Shown here: in pieces, positions 1 through 7,545 of the stretch
Layout: every line of letters begins with the position of its first letter
How positions within the stretch are numbered: position 1 is the stretch's first letter
Assembly: GCA_946479475.1 (NCBI GenBank)
Contig: CAMLGG010000084.1
Span: forward strand, 1-18,878
DNA: 18,878 bases
Source of the DNA: an uncultured Ideonella sp.
GTDB taxonomy: Bacteria; Pseudomonadota; Gammaproteobacteria; Burkholderiales; Burkholderiaceae
Direction: 5' to 3'
Program-made: the position numbers and the translations under genes
The notes under the pieces: model-generated
What the model saw: only the letters and a program-made list of their open reading frames with translations
The model's database searches: none
What the model was told of the DNA's origin: nothing

Positions 1-563
1 AACTTGCGGAAGTTGTTGGAGAAGTACAACACCCCGCCGCTGGCCAGGCGGGCCTGCCAGGCGGGCCCGTCCAGGCCCCAGGCGCACAGGCCTTCGGCCC
101 CCCGCGTGCTGAGCGTGAAGACAGTGCCGGCGCCGCTGGTCGCCGTCTCCACCCAGTGCTCCTGCTGCAGGTGCGTGAGCAGCGCCACGCCGGCGCGGCC
201 GGCGAGATGGCCGTAGCAGCAGCGTGCGCCGCGAAGCCGCGCGCGGGCGGGGCGGGCCCATTCCGTTTCGTGGCTGCCGCGCTCGGCCACCAGGGCCAGT
301 GCCTCGAGCGCGTGGGCCACCTCCGCGTCGGCCAGGCGGTAGTAGCGGTGGCGTCCCCGCGGCTCGCAGGCGAGCAGGCCCGCGTCGAGCAGCTGGGCGA
401 GGTGGGCGCTGGCGGTGGAGGCCGTGACCGATGCACAGGCCGCCAGCTCGCTCGCGCTGGCCAGTTCGCCGCCGAGCAGGTAGCTCAGCATGCGCGCCCG
501 GCTGGCGTCGGCCAGCAGGGCGGCGATGCGCACCAGGCGAGGTTCGAACGACGCGGTCTTCAC
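1..563 (-). CDS. ArsR-family HTH transcriptional regulator (3' end cut off by window)
   Basis: Probable DNA-binding repressor of the cassette it belongs to. Reading from a GTG at 563, 187 residues are visible and the frame is still open at the window edge, so the C-terminus is missing. Residues about 10-80 form a winged helix-turn-helix: an RARMLSYLL helix, a recognition region with TASTASAHLAQLLDAGL, then the wing GRHRYYRLAD. Residues 105-130 hold ARCCYGHLAGRAG, a pattern I recognise from a longer ArsR subgroup with a C-terminal extension. C115 and C116 could be ligand or redox residues, but this is not shown. The GTG overlaps the TGA of the upstream ABM gene (GTGA), which implies translational coupling; no good Shine-Dalgarno is visible. 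Family assignment is firm; the effector is unknown. Confidence 0.85.
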   Translation of the reverse strand, partial: MKTASFEPRLVRIAALLADASRARMLSYLLGGELASASELAACASVTASTASAHLAQLLDAGLLACEPRGRHRYYRLADAEVAHALEALALVAERGSHETEWARPARARLRGARCCYGHLAGRAGVALLTHLQQEHWVETATSGAGTVFTLSTRGAEGLCAWGLDGPAWQARLASGGVLYFSNNFRK

Positions 564-904
564 GGCAGGATGGAGTTGGAATCGGCGGGCGCCTCCGCCC
601 GCTCGTCCAGACTGTAGTCGCGCAGCACCTGGGCGACCCGGATGCGGTAGCTCGCGAACACGGCTTCGCGGCCCTCGCGCTGGCCCGCCCGGTGCGTGGC
701 CTGGTTGCGCCAGGCCCGGACCGCCTCTTCATCGCGCCACGTGGACAGCGACAGGTAGCTGCCCGGGCGGCTCAGGCTTTCGAAGCGTTCGACCGAGACG
801 AAGCCGTCGATCTTCCTCAGCTCGTCGGCGAGCGCCGCCGCGATCTCGAAGTAGCGAGTCGCCATGCCAGGATGCGGCGTGACCTCGAACAGCACGGTGA
901 TCAT
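560..904 (-). CDS. Antibiotic biosynthesis monooxygenase (ABM) domain protein
   Basis: Small protein of 114 residues with the ABM dimeric alpha/beta-barrel fold. Members act as cofactor-free oxygenases, heme-degrading enzymes or proteins of unknown role; nothing here fixes the substrate. The sequence begins [13 protein letters not shown], carries the central [22 protein letters not shown] stretch in two parts ([10 protein letters not shown] and [12 protein letters not shown]) typical of this subgroup, and ends with [18 protein letters not shown]. The start at 904 is supported by a strong GGAGGAGG ribosome site about five bases upstream. Its ATG overlaps the stop of the NIPSNAP gene (ATGA), and its own stop overlaps the ArsR start, so all three genes are tightly coupled. 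Confidence 0.85.
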   Translation of the reverse strand: MITVLFEVTPHPGMATRYFEIAAALADELRKIDGFVSVERFESLSRPGSYLSLSTWRDEEAVRAWRNQATHRAGQREGREAVFASYRIRVAQVLRDYSLDERAEAPADSNSILP

Positions 905-1245
905 GCGGCCTCCTCCAGCACCGGCGGCCGGCAGAAGGTGGAGTCGACGACGCGGGTGAAGCTGCGCCACTCCTGCAGGATGAAGCGCTCCTTCTGCGCG
1001 AACTCGAAGTTGGCCCGGCCCTCGGGGTCCTCGCGCAGCCGCTGGCGGTAGGCCTCGTACGCCGCCAGGCTCGGGAAGGCGATCAGGCCCCAGGCCTCGT
1101 CGCTGGTGCCTTCGTGCGGCAGGAAGTAGCCGATGAGGTGGCCGCCGCAACGCGGGATGATTCGCGCCCAGTTCTCGGCATAGCGCTCGAAGCGGTCGCG
1201 CTGGAACGGGTCGATGCGGTAGCGGATGAAGCAGGTGATGGTCAT
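901..1245 (-). CDS. NIPSNAP family protein
   Basis: A 114-residue NIPSNAP-type protein, also of the dimeric alpha/beta-barrel fold. It starts [20 protein letters not shown], the usual beginning of bacterial NIPSNAP proteins, and contains the [20 protein letters not shown] and [17 protein letters not shown] segments of the family. Biochemical function in bacteria is not established. I chose the ATG at 1245 over an in-frame ATG at 1311 because the family starts here, and a GAAGAG ribosome site lies just upstream. It is the first gene of the NIPSNAP-ABM-ArsR operon and is transcribed divergently from the ABM gene at 1420. Confidence 0.88.
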   Translation of the reverse strand: MTITCFIRYRIDPFQRDRFERYAENWARIIPRCGGHLIGYFLPHEGTSDEAWGLIAFPSLAAYEAYRQRLREDPEGRANFEFAQKERFILQEWRSFTRVVDSTFCRPPVLEEAA

Positions 1246-1298
1246 GGCGCTCTTCGTGGAAAGGGGATGGCGCGAGTGTGGGACGTGAAGACCGGCGG

Positions 1299-1322
1299 AT
1301 GCTTCGCCCACGATCGAAGCAT
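1299..1322. promoter_or_regulatory. Candidate operator: perfect 8-8-8 inverted repeat
   Basis: ATGCTTCG (1299-1306) and CGAAGCAT (1315-1322) are exact reverse complements separated by eight bases. The element lies between two divergent genes and its right arm runs into a TTGACG -35 box. Size and placement fit an operator for a dimeric winged-helix protein. The ArsR-type regulator encoded in the leftward operon is the obvious candidate, by inference. Confidence 0.6.
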
Positions 1323-1350
1323 TGACGCCGCCCGGCAGCGGGCGTAAGAC
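1322..1350 (+). promoter_or_regulatory. Candidate sigma-70 promoter for the ABM gene at 1420
   Basis: TTGACG at 1322-1327 matches the -35 consensus at five of six bases. TAAGAC at 1345-1350 follows after a 17-base spacer, with a weaker -10 match. The -35 box shares bases with the right arm of the inverted repeat at 1299-1322, so a bound repressor would block polymerase. Transcription would start near 1357. Confidence 0.4.
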
Positions 1351-1379
1351 CGCGGGGCCCGCGGCCGACTCATGTCGGC
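1350..1379 (+). promoter_or_regulatory. Two adjoining palindromes in the leader of the ABM gene
   Basis: CCGCGGG (1350-1356) pairs exactly with CCCGCGG (1358-1364) around one base. GCCGAC (1364-1369) pairs exactly with GTCGGC (1374-1379) around a TCAT loop. They lie between the candidate promoter and the ribosome site at 1406-1412. The second could form an RNA hairpin. The first has too small a loop for RNA and may be a DNA site, or simply GC-rich chance. Confidence 0.35.
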
Positions 1380-1419
1380 AAGGGGCTCATCCTTTGCTCG
1401 TCTCGAAAGGAGCAGTGCC

Positions 1420-1725
1420 ATGGCAGCCACCGCGTTCAACATCGTGCGCTTCCGCGTCCGGCCCGGCCGGGAGGAGGCCTTTGTCGAGGCCCACCGGCGA
1501 GCCGATCCGACCTTCAAGGGCTTCCGCCGCGGCTCGCTGGTCAAGACCGGCGAGCGCAGCTATTGCATGGTCGGCGAGTGGGAATCCTTCGACCACCTGG
1601 CCGCCGCGCGGCCGCAGATGATCGCGCTGCTCGACACCTTCCGCGCCGACCTGGAGGACCTGGGCGGCGGGCTGGGCGTGACCGATCCGGTCTCGGGCGA
1701 GGTCGTGCTCGACCTCAAGCCCTGA
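1420..1725 (+). CDS. ABM-family monooxygenase-like protein
   Basis: A 101-residue protein starting MAATAFNIVRFRVRPGREEA, with the ABM-type pattern of a beta-strand opening, a central strand YCMVGEWESFDHL and a C-terminal helix. The substrate is unknown. The start at 1420 is well supported by an AAAGGAG ribosome site at 1406-1412, seven bases upstream; an upstream in-frame ATG at 1372 lacks one. It is divergent from the NIPSNAP-ABM-ArsR operon and shares its control region, so it probably belongs to the same regulon. It converges with the P450 gene, only three bases separating the two stop codons, and I see no terminator between them. Confidence 0.8.
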   Translation: MAATAFNIVRFRVRPGREEAFVEAHRRADPTFKGFRRGSLVKTGERSYCMVGEWESFDHLAAARPQMIALLDTFRADLEDLGGGLGVTDPVSGEVVLDLKP

Positions 1726-1728
1726 TCG

Positions 1729-3192
1729 CTAGTCGACCGCCGACCCGAGCGCTATCCGCAGGCCCACCGGCGACATCGTCAGCGCCAGCTTCTCCTGCAC
1801 GGGCTGGCCGTCGGCGGTGTCGACCGAGTCGATGCGGAAGGACGAAAGCAGCATCGCCAGCACCATCTTCATCTCGGCCAGCGCGAGGTAGCGGCCCGGG
1901 CAGATGCGCGGGCCGGCGCCGAAGGGCATCACGACGCGCTTGGCCGAGCTGGCGGCCTGCGCGGCGTTGCCTCCATCGGCGAGCCAGCGCTCGGGCTCGA
2001 ACTCCGCGGCCCGGGGAAAGCGCGCCTCGTCCAGTGCCGCCGGGCGCATCAGGCAGATCACCAGGGTGCCCGCCGGCAGCATCACGCCGGCCACCTCGCG
2101 GTCCTTGGCGGCCTGCTGCACGATGATCGGCGCGACCGGCTTCAGGCGCATCGTCTCGTGGATGCAGGCCTCGAGGAAGTCCAGCCGGGCGAGGTGCTCG
2201 TAGCGGGTCGGGCAGGACTCGCCGCCGAGCACCGCGTGGACCTCGTTCGCCGCGCGGACCATCGCCTGCGGGTGCTCGTCGAGCAGCCAGATCGCCCAGG
2301 CGAGCGAGTTGGCGGTGGTGTCCTCGCCGGCCAGCAGCATGGTCAGGACGTTGCCGGCCACGTCGGCGTCGGTCAGCTCGCTGCCGTCGCGGTCGCGCTC
2401 GGCGATCATCGCCTCGATCAGGTTGGCCGGCTGCTCGCGGCGGAAGGGCTCGTGGGCCAGGCGCAGCCGGGCCGACTGGATGAAGCCCTGCACCGCCTCG
2501 TTCAACGCCTTGACGTGGCCGCGCAGCGCGCGGTCGGCGGGCAGCAGGAACCAGTGCCAGTAGGGCACCAGCGCCAGGGTGCGGCGGGACAGGGCCGGCA
2601 GGATCTTGTCCAGGTGCTGCTGGATCACCTCGTCGTCGGAGCCTATGGTGTTGATGTCGGCGCCGAAGGCCAGGCCGGCGGTGACATCCACCGTGTAGCG
2701 CATCAGCTCGGCCTGCAGGTCCATGGCGCGGCCCGTCGCGGCATGCCGCAGCCAGCGGTGGCGCAGGCGCTCGGTCACCTTGACCAGCGTCGGGAAGAAG
2801 GCCTTGATGTGCGTCGGATCCAGGCCGGCCAGGACCATCGGCCGCTGGCGCCGCCACCTTTCGCCGTTGGCGGTGAAGACGCCGTCGAAGCCGAACTCGT
2901 GCGCGATCTCGGTCAGCCGCGGGGTGCGCTGGAAGCCCTCGGGGCGGTCGCGCAGCACGGCGGCCACGACCTCGGGGTCGGAGAGCACGACGAACTCGCG
3001 TTCGCCGATCGAGAAGCGGTAGGCCTCGCCGAACTCCTTCGCCCAGGCTTCCGCCTGCTGGTGCAGCCGCTCGCGCCGGATCTGCAGCGCGTTGCCGAGC
3101 CGGGGCAGGCCCTTGGGCCCCGGCAGGTCGGCGATGCGCCGTGGCGAAGCAGCGGGCGCGGCCAGGGGGGCGCTGGTTTCGGTGACGGCCAT
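1729..3192 (-). CDS. Cytochrome P450
   Basis: A full-length heme-thiolate monooxygenase of 487 residues, with no N-terminal membrane anchor and therefore probably cytosolic. Signature motifs are all present: I-helix AGEDTT at 288-293, ExxR as ETMR at 346-349, FEPERW at 398-403, and the heme loop FGAGPRICPGR with cysteine ligand C431. The NGERWRRQRP segment (109-118) is the usual C-helix WxxxR-type region. A proline-rich PGPKGLPRLGN precedes the catalytic domain at 25-34. No ferredoxin or reductase is encoded in the window, so electron partners are elsewhere. Start ATG at 3192 has a GAGAGGAG site. It begins 24 bases after the pcm stop and is probably co-transcribed with it. CYP family and substrate cannot be assigned from sequence reading alone. 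Confidence 0.96.
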   Translation of the reverse strand: MAVTETSAPLAAPAASPRRIADLPGPKGLPRLGNALQIRRERLHQQAEAWAKEFGEAYRFSIGEREFVVLSDPEVVAAVLRDRPEGFQRTPRLTEIAHEFGFDGVFTANGERWRRQRPMVLAGLDPTHIKAFFPTLVKVTERLRHRWLRHAATGRAMDLQAELMRYTVDVTAGLAFGADINTIGSDDEVIQQHLDKILPALSRRTLALVPYWHWFLLPADRALRGHVKALNEAVQGFIQSARLRLAHEPFRREQPANLIEAMIAERDRDGSELTDADVAGNVLTMLLAGEDTTANSLAWAIWLLDEHPQAMVRAANEVHAVLGGESCPTRYEHLARLDFLEACIHETMRLKPVAPIIVQQAAKDREVAGVMLPAGTLVICLMRPAALDEARFPRAAEFEPERWLADGGNAAQAASSAKRVVMPFGAGPRICPGRYLALAEMKMVLAMLLSSFRIDSVDTADGQPVQEKLALTMSPVGLRIALGSAVD

Positions 3193-3216
3193 GGGGCTCC
3201 TCTCGTTGGCGCGGCT

Positions 3217-3894
3217 TCAGCGCGGCGCGGCATCTTCCAGCACCGAGAAGCGCACGCCGAACACCTCGCGCCGCTTCAGCGTGCCGTCTTCGGCCTTCTC
3301 GACCACCAGCAGCTGCTGCTGGTCTGGCGGGCCGACGGGCAGCACCATGCGCCCGCCCGGCGCGAGTTGCTCGACGAGCGCAGGGGGCACCTCCTCGGGG
3401 GCGGCGCTGACCAGGATCTTGTCGAACGGGGCCTGCTCGGGCCAGCCCTGGTGGCCGTTGGCCACGCGCTGCGTCACGTTGTGGCAGCCCAGGCGCGAAA
3501 GCCGCTGCCGGGCGGACAGCGCCAGCAGCTCGATCAGCTCGACGGTGTAGACGTGCTTCACCAGCCGCGACAGGATGGCCGTCTGGTAGCCCATGCCGGT
3601 GCCGATCTCCAGCACGCGGTCGGTCGGCCGCGGATTCAGCAGGTCGGTCATCACCGCCACGATGAAGGGCTGGGAGATGGTCTTGCCGCAACCGATGGGC
3701 AGGGGCGAATCGGCATAGGCGCAGAGCTTGAGCTCCGAGGGCACGAACTCGTGCCGGGGGACCTCCGCGAGCGCTTCGAGCACGCGCCGGTCCAGGGCCG
3801 CCTTGCCCAGGCGGCCGGTGTTGAAGATCACCAGGGCGGTGATCTCGGCCAGCATGCCGGCGCGCGATTGCGCGTAGTCTTCGTCGTCTGCCAT
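3217..3894 (-). CDS. pcm: Protein-L-isoaspartate O-methyltransferase
   Basis: SAM-dependent cytosolic repair enzyme that methylates L-isoaspartyl residues in aged proteins, starting their reversion to aspartate. The 225-residue length is usual for bacterial PCMT. The SAM-binding motif I is VLEIGTGMGYQTAIL at 94-108. The preceding family motif appears as GKTISQPFIVAVMT at 70-83, motif II region as YTVELIELLA at 116-125, and the later strand as FDKILVSAAPEEVPPALVEQL at 157-177 (FDKILVSAAP, EEVPPALVEQL). The start at 3894 has no strong ribosome site. It lies 46 bases downstream of the histidine kinase gene and 24 bases upstream of the P450 gene, in the same direction. Some PCMT-like proteins have other substrates, so the gene symbol is a family-level call. 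Confidence 0.9.
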   Translation of the reverse strand: MADDEDYAQSRAGMLAEITALVIFNTGRLGKAALDRRVLEALAEVPRHEFVPSELKLCAYADSPLPIGCGKTISQPFIVAVMTDLLNPRPTDRVLEIGTGMGYQTAILSRLVKHVYTVELIELLALSARQRLSRLGCHNVTQRVANGHQGWPEQAPFDKILVSAAPEEVPPALVEQLAPGGRMVLPVGPPDQQQLLVVEKAEDGTLKRREVFGVRFSVLEDAAPR

Positions 3895-3940
3895 GGCGTC
3901 GATGGGCCGCGGAGGGCTCGCGCGTGGCGGTGTGTCGATC

Positions 3941-5908
3941 CTACGCCGCGGCGGGCGGGGCTGCCAGCGCCGGCGGGGCCGCGGTGACCGGCAGCTCGAA
4001 CCAGAACGCGCTGCCGTGGCCCGGGTCGCTGCGAAGCCCGAGGCGGCCGCCCATCAGCGCGACCAGCTCCCGCGTGATGGCCAGGCCCAGGCCGGTGCCG
4101 GCGGCGCGGCCCGGGCCGTCGCCGGCCTGCTCGAAGGGCTGGAAGATGCGGTCCTGGTGCTCGGGCGGGATGCCACGGCCGTCGTCGCTGACGGTGAAGC
4201 GGATCGCCGGCTGGCTCTGGGCCGGCACGGCATCGACTTGCAGCTGCACCGTGCCGCCGGGTGCGAACTTCACCGCATTGCCCAGCAGGTTGATCAGCAC
4301 CTGCCGCAGCCTCTTCGGGTCGCACAGGATCGCCGCCGGCACCGCTGGGGCGACCTCGTGCGAGAGCCGGACCTGCTGCTCCCGCGCACGGATGGCGATG
4401 AGCTCCATCACGTCGTCGACGGCGCTGCGGACGCTCACCTGCTCGGGTGCGAGCTCCAGCCGGCCGGCCTCGATGCGGGCCATGTCCAGGAGGTCCTCGA
4501 TCAGCCCCAGCAGGTGCTGGCCGGAGCGGACGATGTTGTCCGAATGGCGTCGCTGGGTGGCACTGAGCGCCGGGTCCAGCTGGAGCATCTGGGCGAAGCC
4601 GAGGATGCCGTTCAGCGGTGTGCGCAGCTCATGCGTCACGTGGGTGAGGAAGCGCGACTGCGCACGCCGGGCCTGCTCGGCCGCGTCGCGTGCGCTGCGC
4701 AGGTAGGCCTCGGCCTGGTGATGGATGGTGGCGTCGCGCAGGACGAGCACGCGCAGGGCCTCGCCGCCGGCCCGTAGCGAGCTGTGCGAGACCTCCACCG
4801 GCAGCTCGCCGTGGCCGGTGCGGGCCTGGCGCTCCTCCGTGATGCCGCTCTTGAGCGCGGGCGAGCGGGACAGGCCGGGCACGAGGCTCTCCACCGGGCT
4901 GCCCAGCAGCGCCGCGCGGGTCCGGCCGAACAGGGTCTCGGCGGCCGGGTTGGCCTGGATCACCACGTCGTCGCGCGCCACCACGATCGCGTCGGCCGTG
5001 TTCTCGATGATGGCCGCCAGCCGCAGGCGCTCGCCCTCCAGCGCCTGCCGGGCCGCCATCAGGGCCTGCCGGTCGGCCAGGAAGGATTCGACGCGGCGCG
5101 CCATGGTCGCGATCTCGTCGCTGCCGTGCACGGGCAGCGGCAGCTCCACCGGCTCGTCGGGCGACCGCTGCAGCGCCCGGCCCAGCACGAGCAGCGGGCG
5201 CACGATGCGCCGGCCCAGGAACACGTAGCCGACGCCGGTGATGGCCAGCAGGCTCGCCAGCGCGAGGCCGGCGAACCAGATCTCCTGCCTGCGCAAGGCC
5301 TGGGCCTGGCCCGACATCGCCTCGCCGAAGCGCTCGGTGTGCCACCGCGCCTGGGCATGGGCCGCCTCCACCAGCGCGACCGAGGCGCGGTCCAGCTCCT
5401 GGCTGGTGGCCCGCCAGCGGGCCGACTCGCGCAGGCCGTTGCCGTCGGCCTCCTGCTGCAGCTGCCGGCGCCGCAGCTGCACGGCGATGGAGGCGGCGGC
5501 CCGCAGCATGTCGCTGGCGGTGTGCAGGTCCAGCACGCTGGCGTCGTCGCTGGCGGCCAGGGTGACGGTGAGCTCGGCCACCACGCCCTGGCCATCCTCG
5601 ATGCGGGAGAAAGCCTCCTGCAGCTCGCGCGCGCTGTTGGCCGTGCGCAGCGTGGCGGCATCGACCTGCAGCCTCATGGACTGCAGGGTCAGCGACTGGG
5701 CGGCCTGAACGAAGACCAGGCGCTCGTCCGTCAGTCGGCGGAAGTTGCGCTCGACGGTGTGGATGCCCCACAGGCTGCCGGCGCTGATCAGGATGAACAG
5801 CAGCAGCACGACGAGCAGGCCGAGCACGAACTGGTTCTTGAGCGAGCCCGACCAGTGCTGCTGCTGCGCCGCGTCGCCCGCCGAAGACGCCTGGGCGATC
5901 TCGCTCAT
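3941..5908 (-). CDS. Membrane sensor histidine kinase (HAMP-PAS-HisKA-HATPase)
   Basis: A 655-residue sensor kinase. TM1 is about 27-47, followed by a largely helical periplasmic region to about 208, TM2 at 211-232, a HAMP linker to about 285, and a PAS domain around 290-400 (IIENTADAIVVARDDVVIQA in its core). The HisKA phospho-acceptor is H426 in FLTHVTHELRTPLNG. The ATPase shows an N box around NLLGNAVKF (540-548), DDGRGI at 575-580 and GTGLGLA at 604-610. There is no receiver or Hpt domain, and no response regulator lies nearby. The ATG overlaps the stop of the upstream periplasmic binding protein gene (ATGA), so the two probably form one sensor, with the binding protein presenting ligand to the periplasmic helices. 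The last 13 residues are a Pro/Ala-rich tail. Confidence 0.93.
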   Translation of the reverse strand: MSEIAQASSAGDAAQQQHWSGSLKNQFVLGLLVVLLLFILISAGSLWGIHTVERNFRRLTDERLVFVQAAQSLTLQSMRLQVDAATLRTANSARELQEAFSRIEDGQGVVAELTVTLAASDDASVLDLHTASDMLRAAASIAVQLRRRQLQQEADGNGLRESARWRATSQELDRASVALVEAAHAQARWHTERFGEAMSGQAQALRRQEIWFAGLALASLLAITGVGYVFLGRRIVRPLLVLGRALQRSPDEPVELPLPVHGSDEIATMARRVESFLADRQALMAARQALEGERLRLAAIIENTADAIVVARDDVVIQANPAAETLFGRTRAALLGSPVESLVPGLSRSPALKSGITEERQARTGHGELPVEVSHSSLRAGGEALRVLVLRDATIHHQAEAYLRSARDAAEQARRAQSRFLTHVTHELRTPLNGILGFAQMLQLDPALSATQRRHSDNIVRSGQHLLGLIEDLLDMARIEAGRLELAPEQVSVRSAVDDVMELIAIRAREQQVRLSHEVAPAVPAAILCDPKRLRQVLINLLGNAVKFAPGGTVQLQVDAVPAQSQPAIRFTVSDDGRGIPPEHQDRIFQPFEQAGDGPGRAAGTGLGLAITRELVALMGGRLGLRSDPGHGSAFWFELPVTAAPPALAAPPAAA

Positions 5909-7029
5909 GGGCGACGATCGCCCCGCCAGATCCGGCGGTAGGCGTCCCGGTAGCCGTTGTCGGGGTCGAAGCGCAGGCGCGGGCCGCCGTCGAGCTGCAG
6001 GTTGGCCGCGGTGAAAAGCCGCGGCCGGCCGAAGTAGCGGCTCGGCGGCTGGCCCGAAAGCAGCCGGTTGACCTCGTCCACCGCCTGCCAGCCCTGCTGC
6101 AGCAGCGGCTCGGCCACCGTGGCGGTCTGGAACAGGCCCGCCCGGATGCGCATGAAGGCCGAGGCGCTGCCGTCGCCGGCCGAGATCAACGCCGGCGTCG
6201 GCTGGCCATCGGGCAAGGTGGCGAACAGGGGCGCCAGGTGGTCGAAGTACAGGTCGTTGATCGCCAGCGCGTGGGTCCACGCGGCGCCATGGCGCGCCAG
6301 CAGCGCCCGCCCGGCACTGGCGACGGTCTCGGCGGACGAGGCCAGCGGCAGGTCGACCACCTCGAGCACCCGGCAGCCGGCGCACTCGCGCACGACCTGG
6401 GCCATGGCCTGCGCCTTGGCCCAGGCGATGCCTATGCCCGAGTCCGAGAAGATGACCACGCCGGCGTGGCCGCCGCTGTCGACGATCGCCTCGCTGGCTG
6501 CGGCGCGCGCCACGTCCAGCGGCTCGGTCGTGATGTTCATGGCCACCGGCGTGCCGGGGATGGCTCCGAGCTGCGGCCCGGCATGCCAGCCCACCACCGG
6601 CGTCCCGCTGGCGGCGAACGGGGCGAGGCCTTCGGCGAAGCGCTCGGCCGGCAGACCGGCCAGCACCACCGCGTCGGCCCGGGCCGACGCCGCCGCCTCG
6701 AGCGCGGCGCTGCGCCCGCCGTCCTGCCCGAAGGCGTTGACCAGGCGGACCTTCCAGCCGAGCTCGCGGGCCGCCTCCCGGATGCCCTGGGCGACGCCGA
6801 GCACGCCGCCGTTGCGCAGGTTGTCGGCGATGACCACCAGCGTGCGGCCGGGCACCCCCTGCGGGCCGCTCGCCGGGCCGTCCCAGGCCGACGATGCAGA
6901 GGCATAGCGCTCGACGGTCTCGCGCGCCTGCTGCAGGGCATCCGGGGCGGCCTGGACAAGCGGCATCGCCATGGCCAGTGCCAGGCCTGCGACGCCAGAC
7001 AAGCACCGACGGGGACGGATCAGCAGCAT
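5905..7029 (-). CDS. Periplasmic sugar-type binding protein, sensor partner
   Basis: A 374-residue secreted protein. An N-terminal signal peptide (basic LIRPRR, hydrophobic core VAGLALAMAMPLV) probably ends at VQA-A near residue 28. The mature part has the ribose-type periplasmic binding fold: TLVVIADNLRNGGVLGVAQG at 63-82, ADAVVLAGLP at 118-127, GTPVVGWHAG at 142-151, and DSGGHAGVVIFSDSGIG at 184-200. C216 and C219 form a CAGC pair that could be a periplasmic disulfide. The ATG at 7029 has a CAGGAG ribosome site. No ABC permease or ATPase gene is nearby. Instead it is coupled by a four-base overlap to a histidine kinase, as in TorT/TorS and LuxP/LuxQ-type pairs, so it is more likely a ligand-sensing accessory than a transporter subunit. 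The ligand is unknown. Confidence 0.85.
   Translation of the reverse strand: MLLIRPRRCLSGVAGLALAMAMPLVQAAPDALQQARETVERYASASSAWDGPASGPQGVPGRTLVVIADNLRNGGVLGVAQGIREAARELGWKVRLVNAFGQDGGRSAALEAAASARADAVVLAGLPAERFAEGLAPFAASGTPVVGWHAGPQLGAIPGTPVAMNITTEPLDVARAAASEAIVDSGGHAGVVIFSDSGIGIAWAKAQAMAQVVRECAGCRVLEVVDLPLASSAETVASAGRALLARHGAAWTHALAINDLYFDHLAPLFATLPDGQPTPALISAGDGSASAFMRIRAGLFQTATVAEPLLQQGWQAVDEVNRLLSGQPPSRYFGRPRLFTAANLQLDGGPRLRFDPDNGYRDAYRRIWRGDRRP
5909..5923 (-). promoter_or_regulatory. Hairpin abutting the histidine kinase start codon
   Basis: On the transcribed strand GGGCGA and TCGCCC pair perfectly around a three-base TCG loop, ending directly against the ATG at 5908. No Shine-Dalgarno is visible there. 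The hairpin lies inside the end of the binding protein gene, so ribosomes finishing that gene would open it. This suggests obligate translational coupling, by inference. Confidence 0.45.
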
Positions 7030-7127
7030 GCCTACTCCTGCTGCCGGGACCTCGCGGGAGAGGCAGGCCGGCGTTTGCGTCAGGGTAGCAGCGGACCACC
7101 GCGGCGGCAACGCGGCGTGCCCGGGGC

Positions 7128-7508
7128 TCAGCCGGGGGGGCCCGACCCCTCCAGCGCCTGCTTCAGCACCAGCCTGAGCTGCTTTCGCCCGCCCGCGTTG
7201 GTGGCCCGGAAGGCGCGCAGCGCCAGGTCGAGGAACTGCAGCTCGGCCGGGCTCGGGCCGGTCGCCTCGTGGGCCTCGTCCAGCCAGCCGCTGGCCTTTC
7301 CACAGGCCGCCTCGATCTGCCGCGCCAGCTTGTCGCCTATGGGGCGGCTGGACTTGATCTGGCTCCACATGCTGGGGCTGACCTGAAGGGCCTGCGCGAA
7401 GGCCTGCTCGAGGCCCTTGGGCGGCTCGCCCGCGCGCATGCGGCCTTCGGCGAACTGCTGGAACAGCTGCAGGCAATTCTGTCGGCGAACGAGGGTCGGG
7501 TTGGGCAC
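7128..7508 (-). CDS. Small helix-turn-helix (Cro/CI-like) protein
   Basis: A 126-residue protein whose centre (about 33-80) resembles a lambda-repressor-type HTH: LEQAFAQALQVSPSMWSQIK followed by SSRPIGDKLARQIEAACG and GWLDEAHE. I recall similar small proteins in Burkholderiales annotated as XRE-like or hypothetical. The C-terminal part (88-120) is a basic helical segment with no recognisable domain. Its target is unknown. It sits 98 bases upstream of the binding protein/kinase pair in the same direction, so read-through into that pair is possible, but the gap also leaves room for a separate promoter. A promoter-like pair lies upstream at 7575-7546. Confidence 0.7.
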   Translation of the reverse strand: MPNPTLVRRQNCLQLFQQFAEGRMRAGEPPKGLEQAFAQALQVSPSMWSQIKSSRPIGDKLARQIEAACGKASGWLDEAHEATGPSPAELQFLDLALRAFRATNAGGRKQLRLVLKQALEGSGPPG

Positions 7509-7545
7509 GGGCGGGGCAGGATGCGCGAGCGGCGGCGGGGCGCGG

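Noticed and set aside
1372..1419. Upstream start for the rightward ABM gene
   Set aside because: No ribosome site there, whereas AAAGGAG precedes the ATG at 1420, which begins the family fold.
1726..1728. Expected bidirectional terminator between the converging ABM and P450 genes
   Set aside because: Only three bases separate the stop codons and no stem-loop with a T-run is seen at the gene ends.
5909..7099. The kinase reading frame stays open far upstream, to 7099
   Set aside because: The upstream part is the shadow of the binding protein gene; family start and ATGA overlap place the kinase start at 5908.
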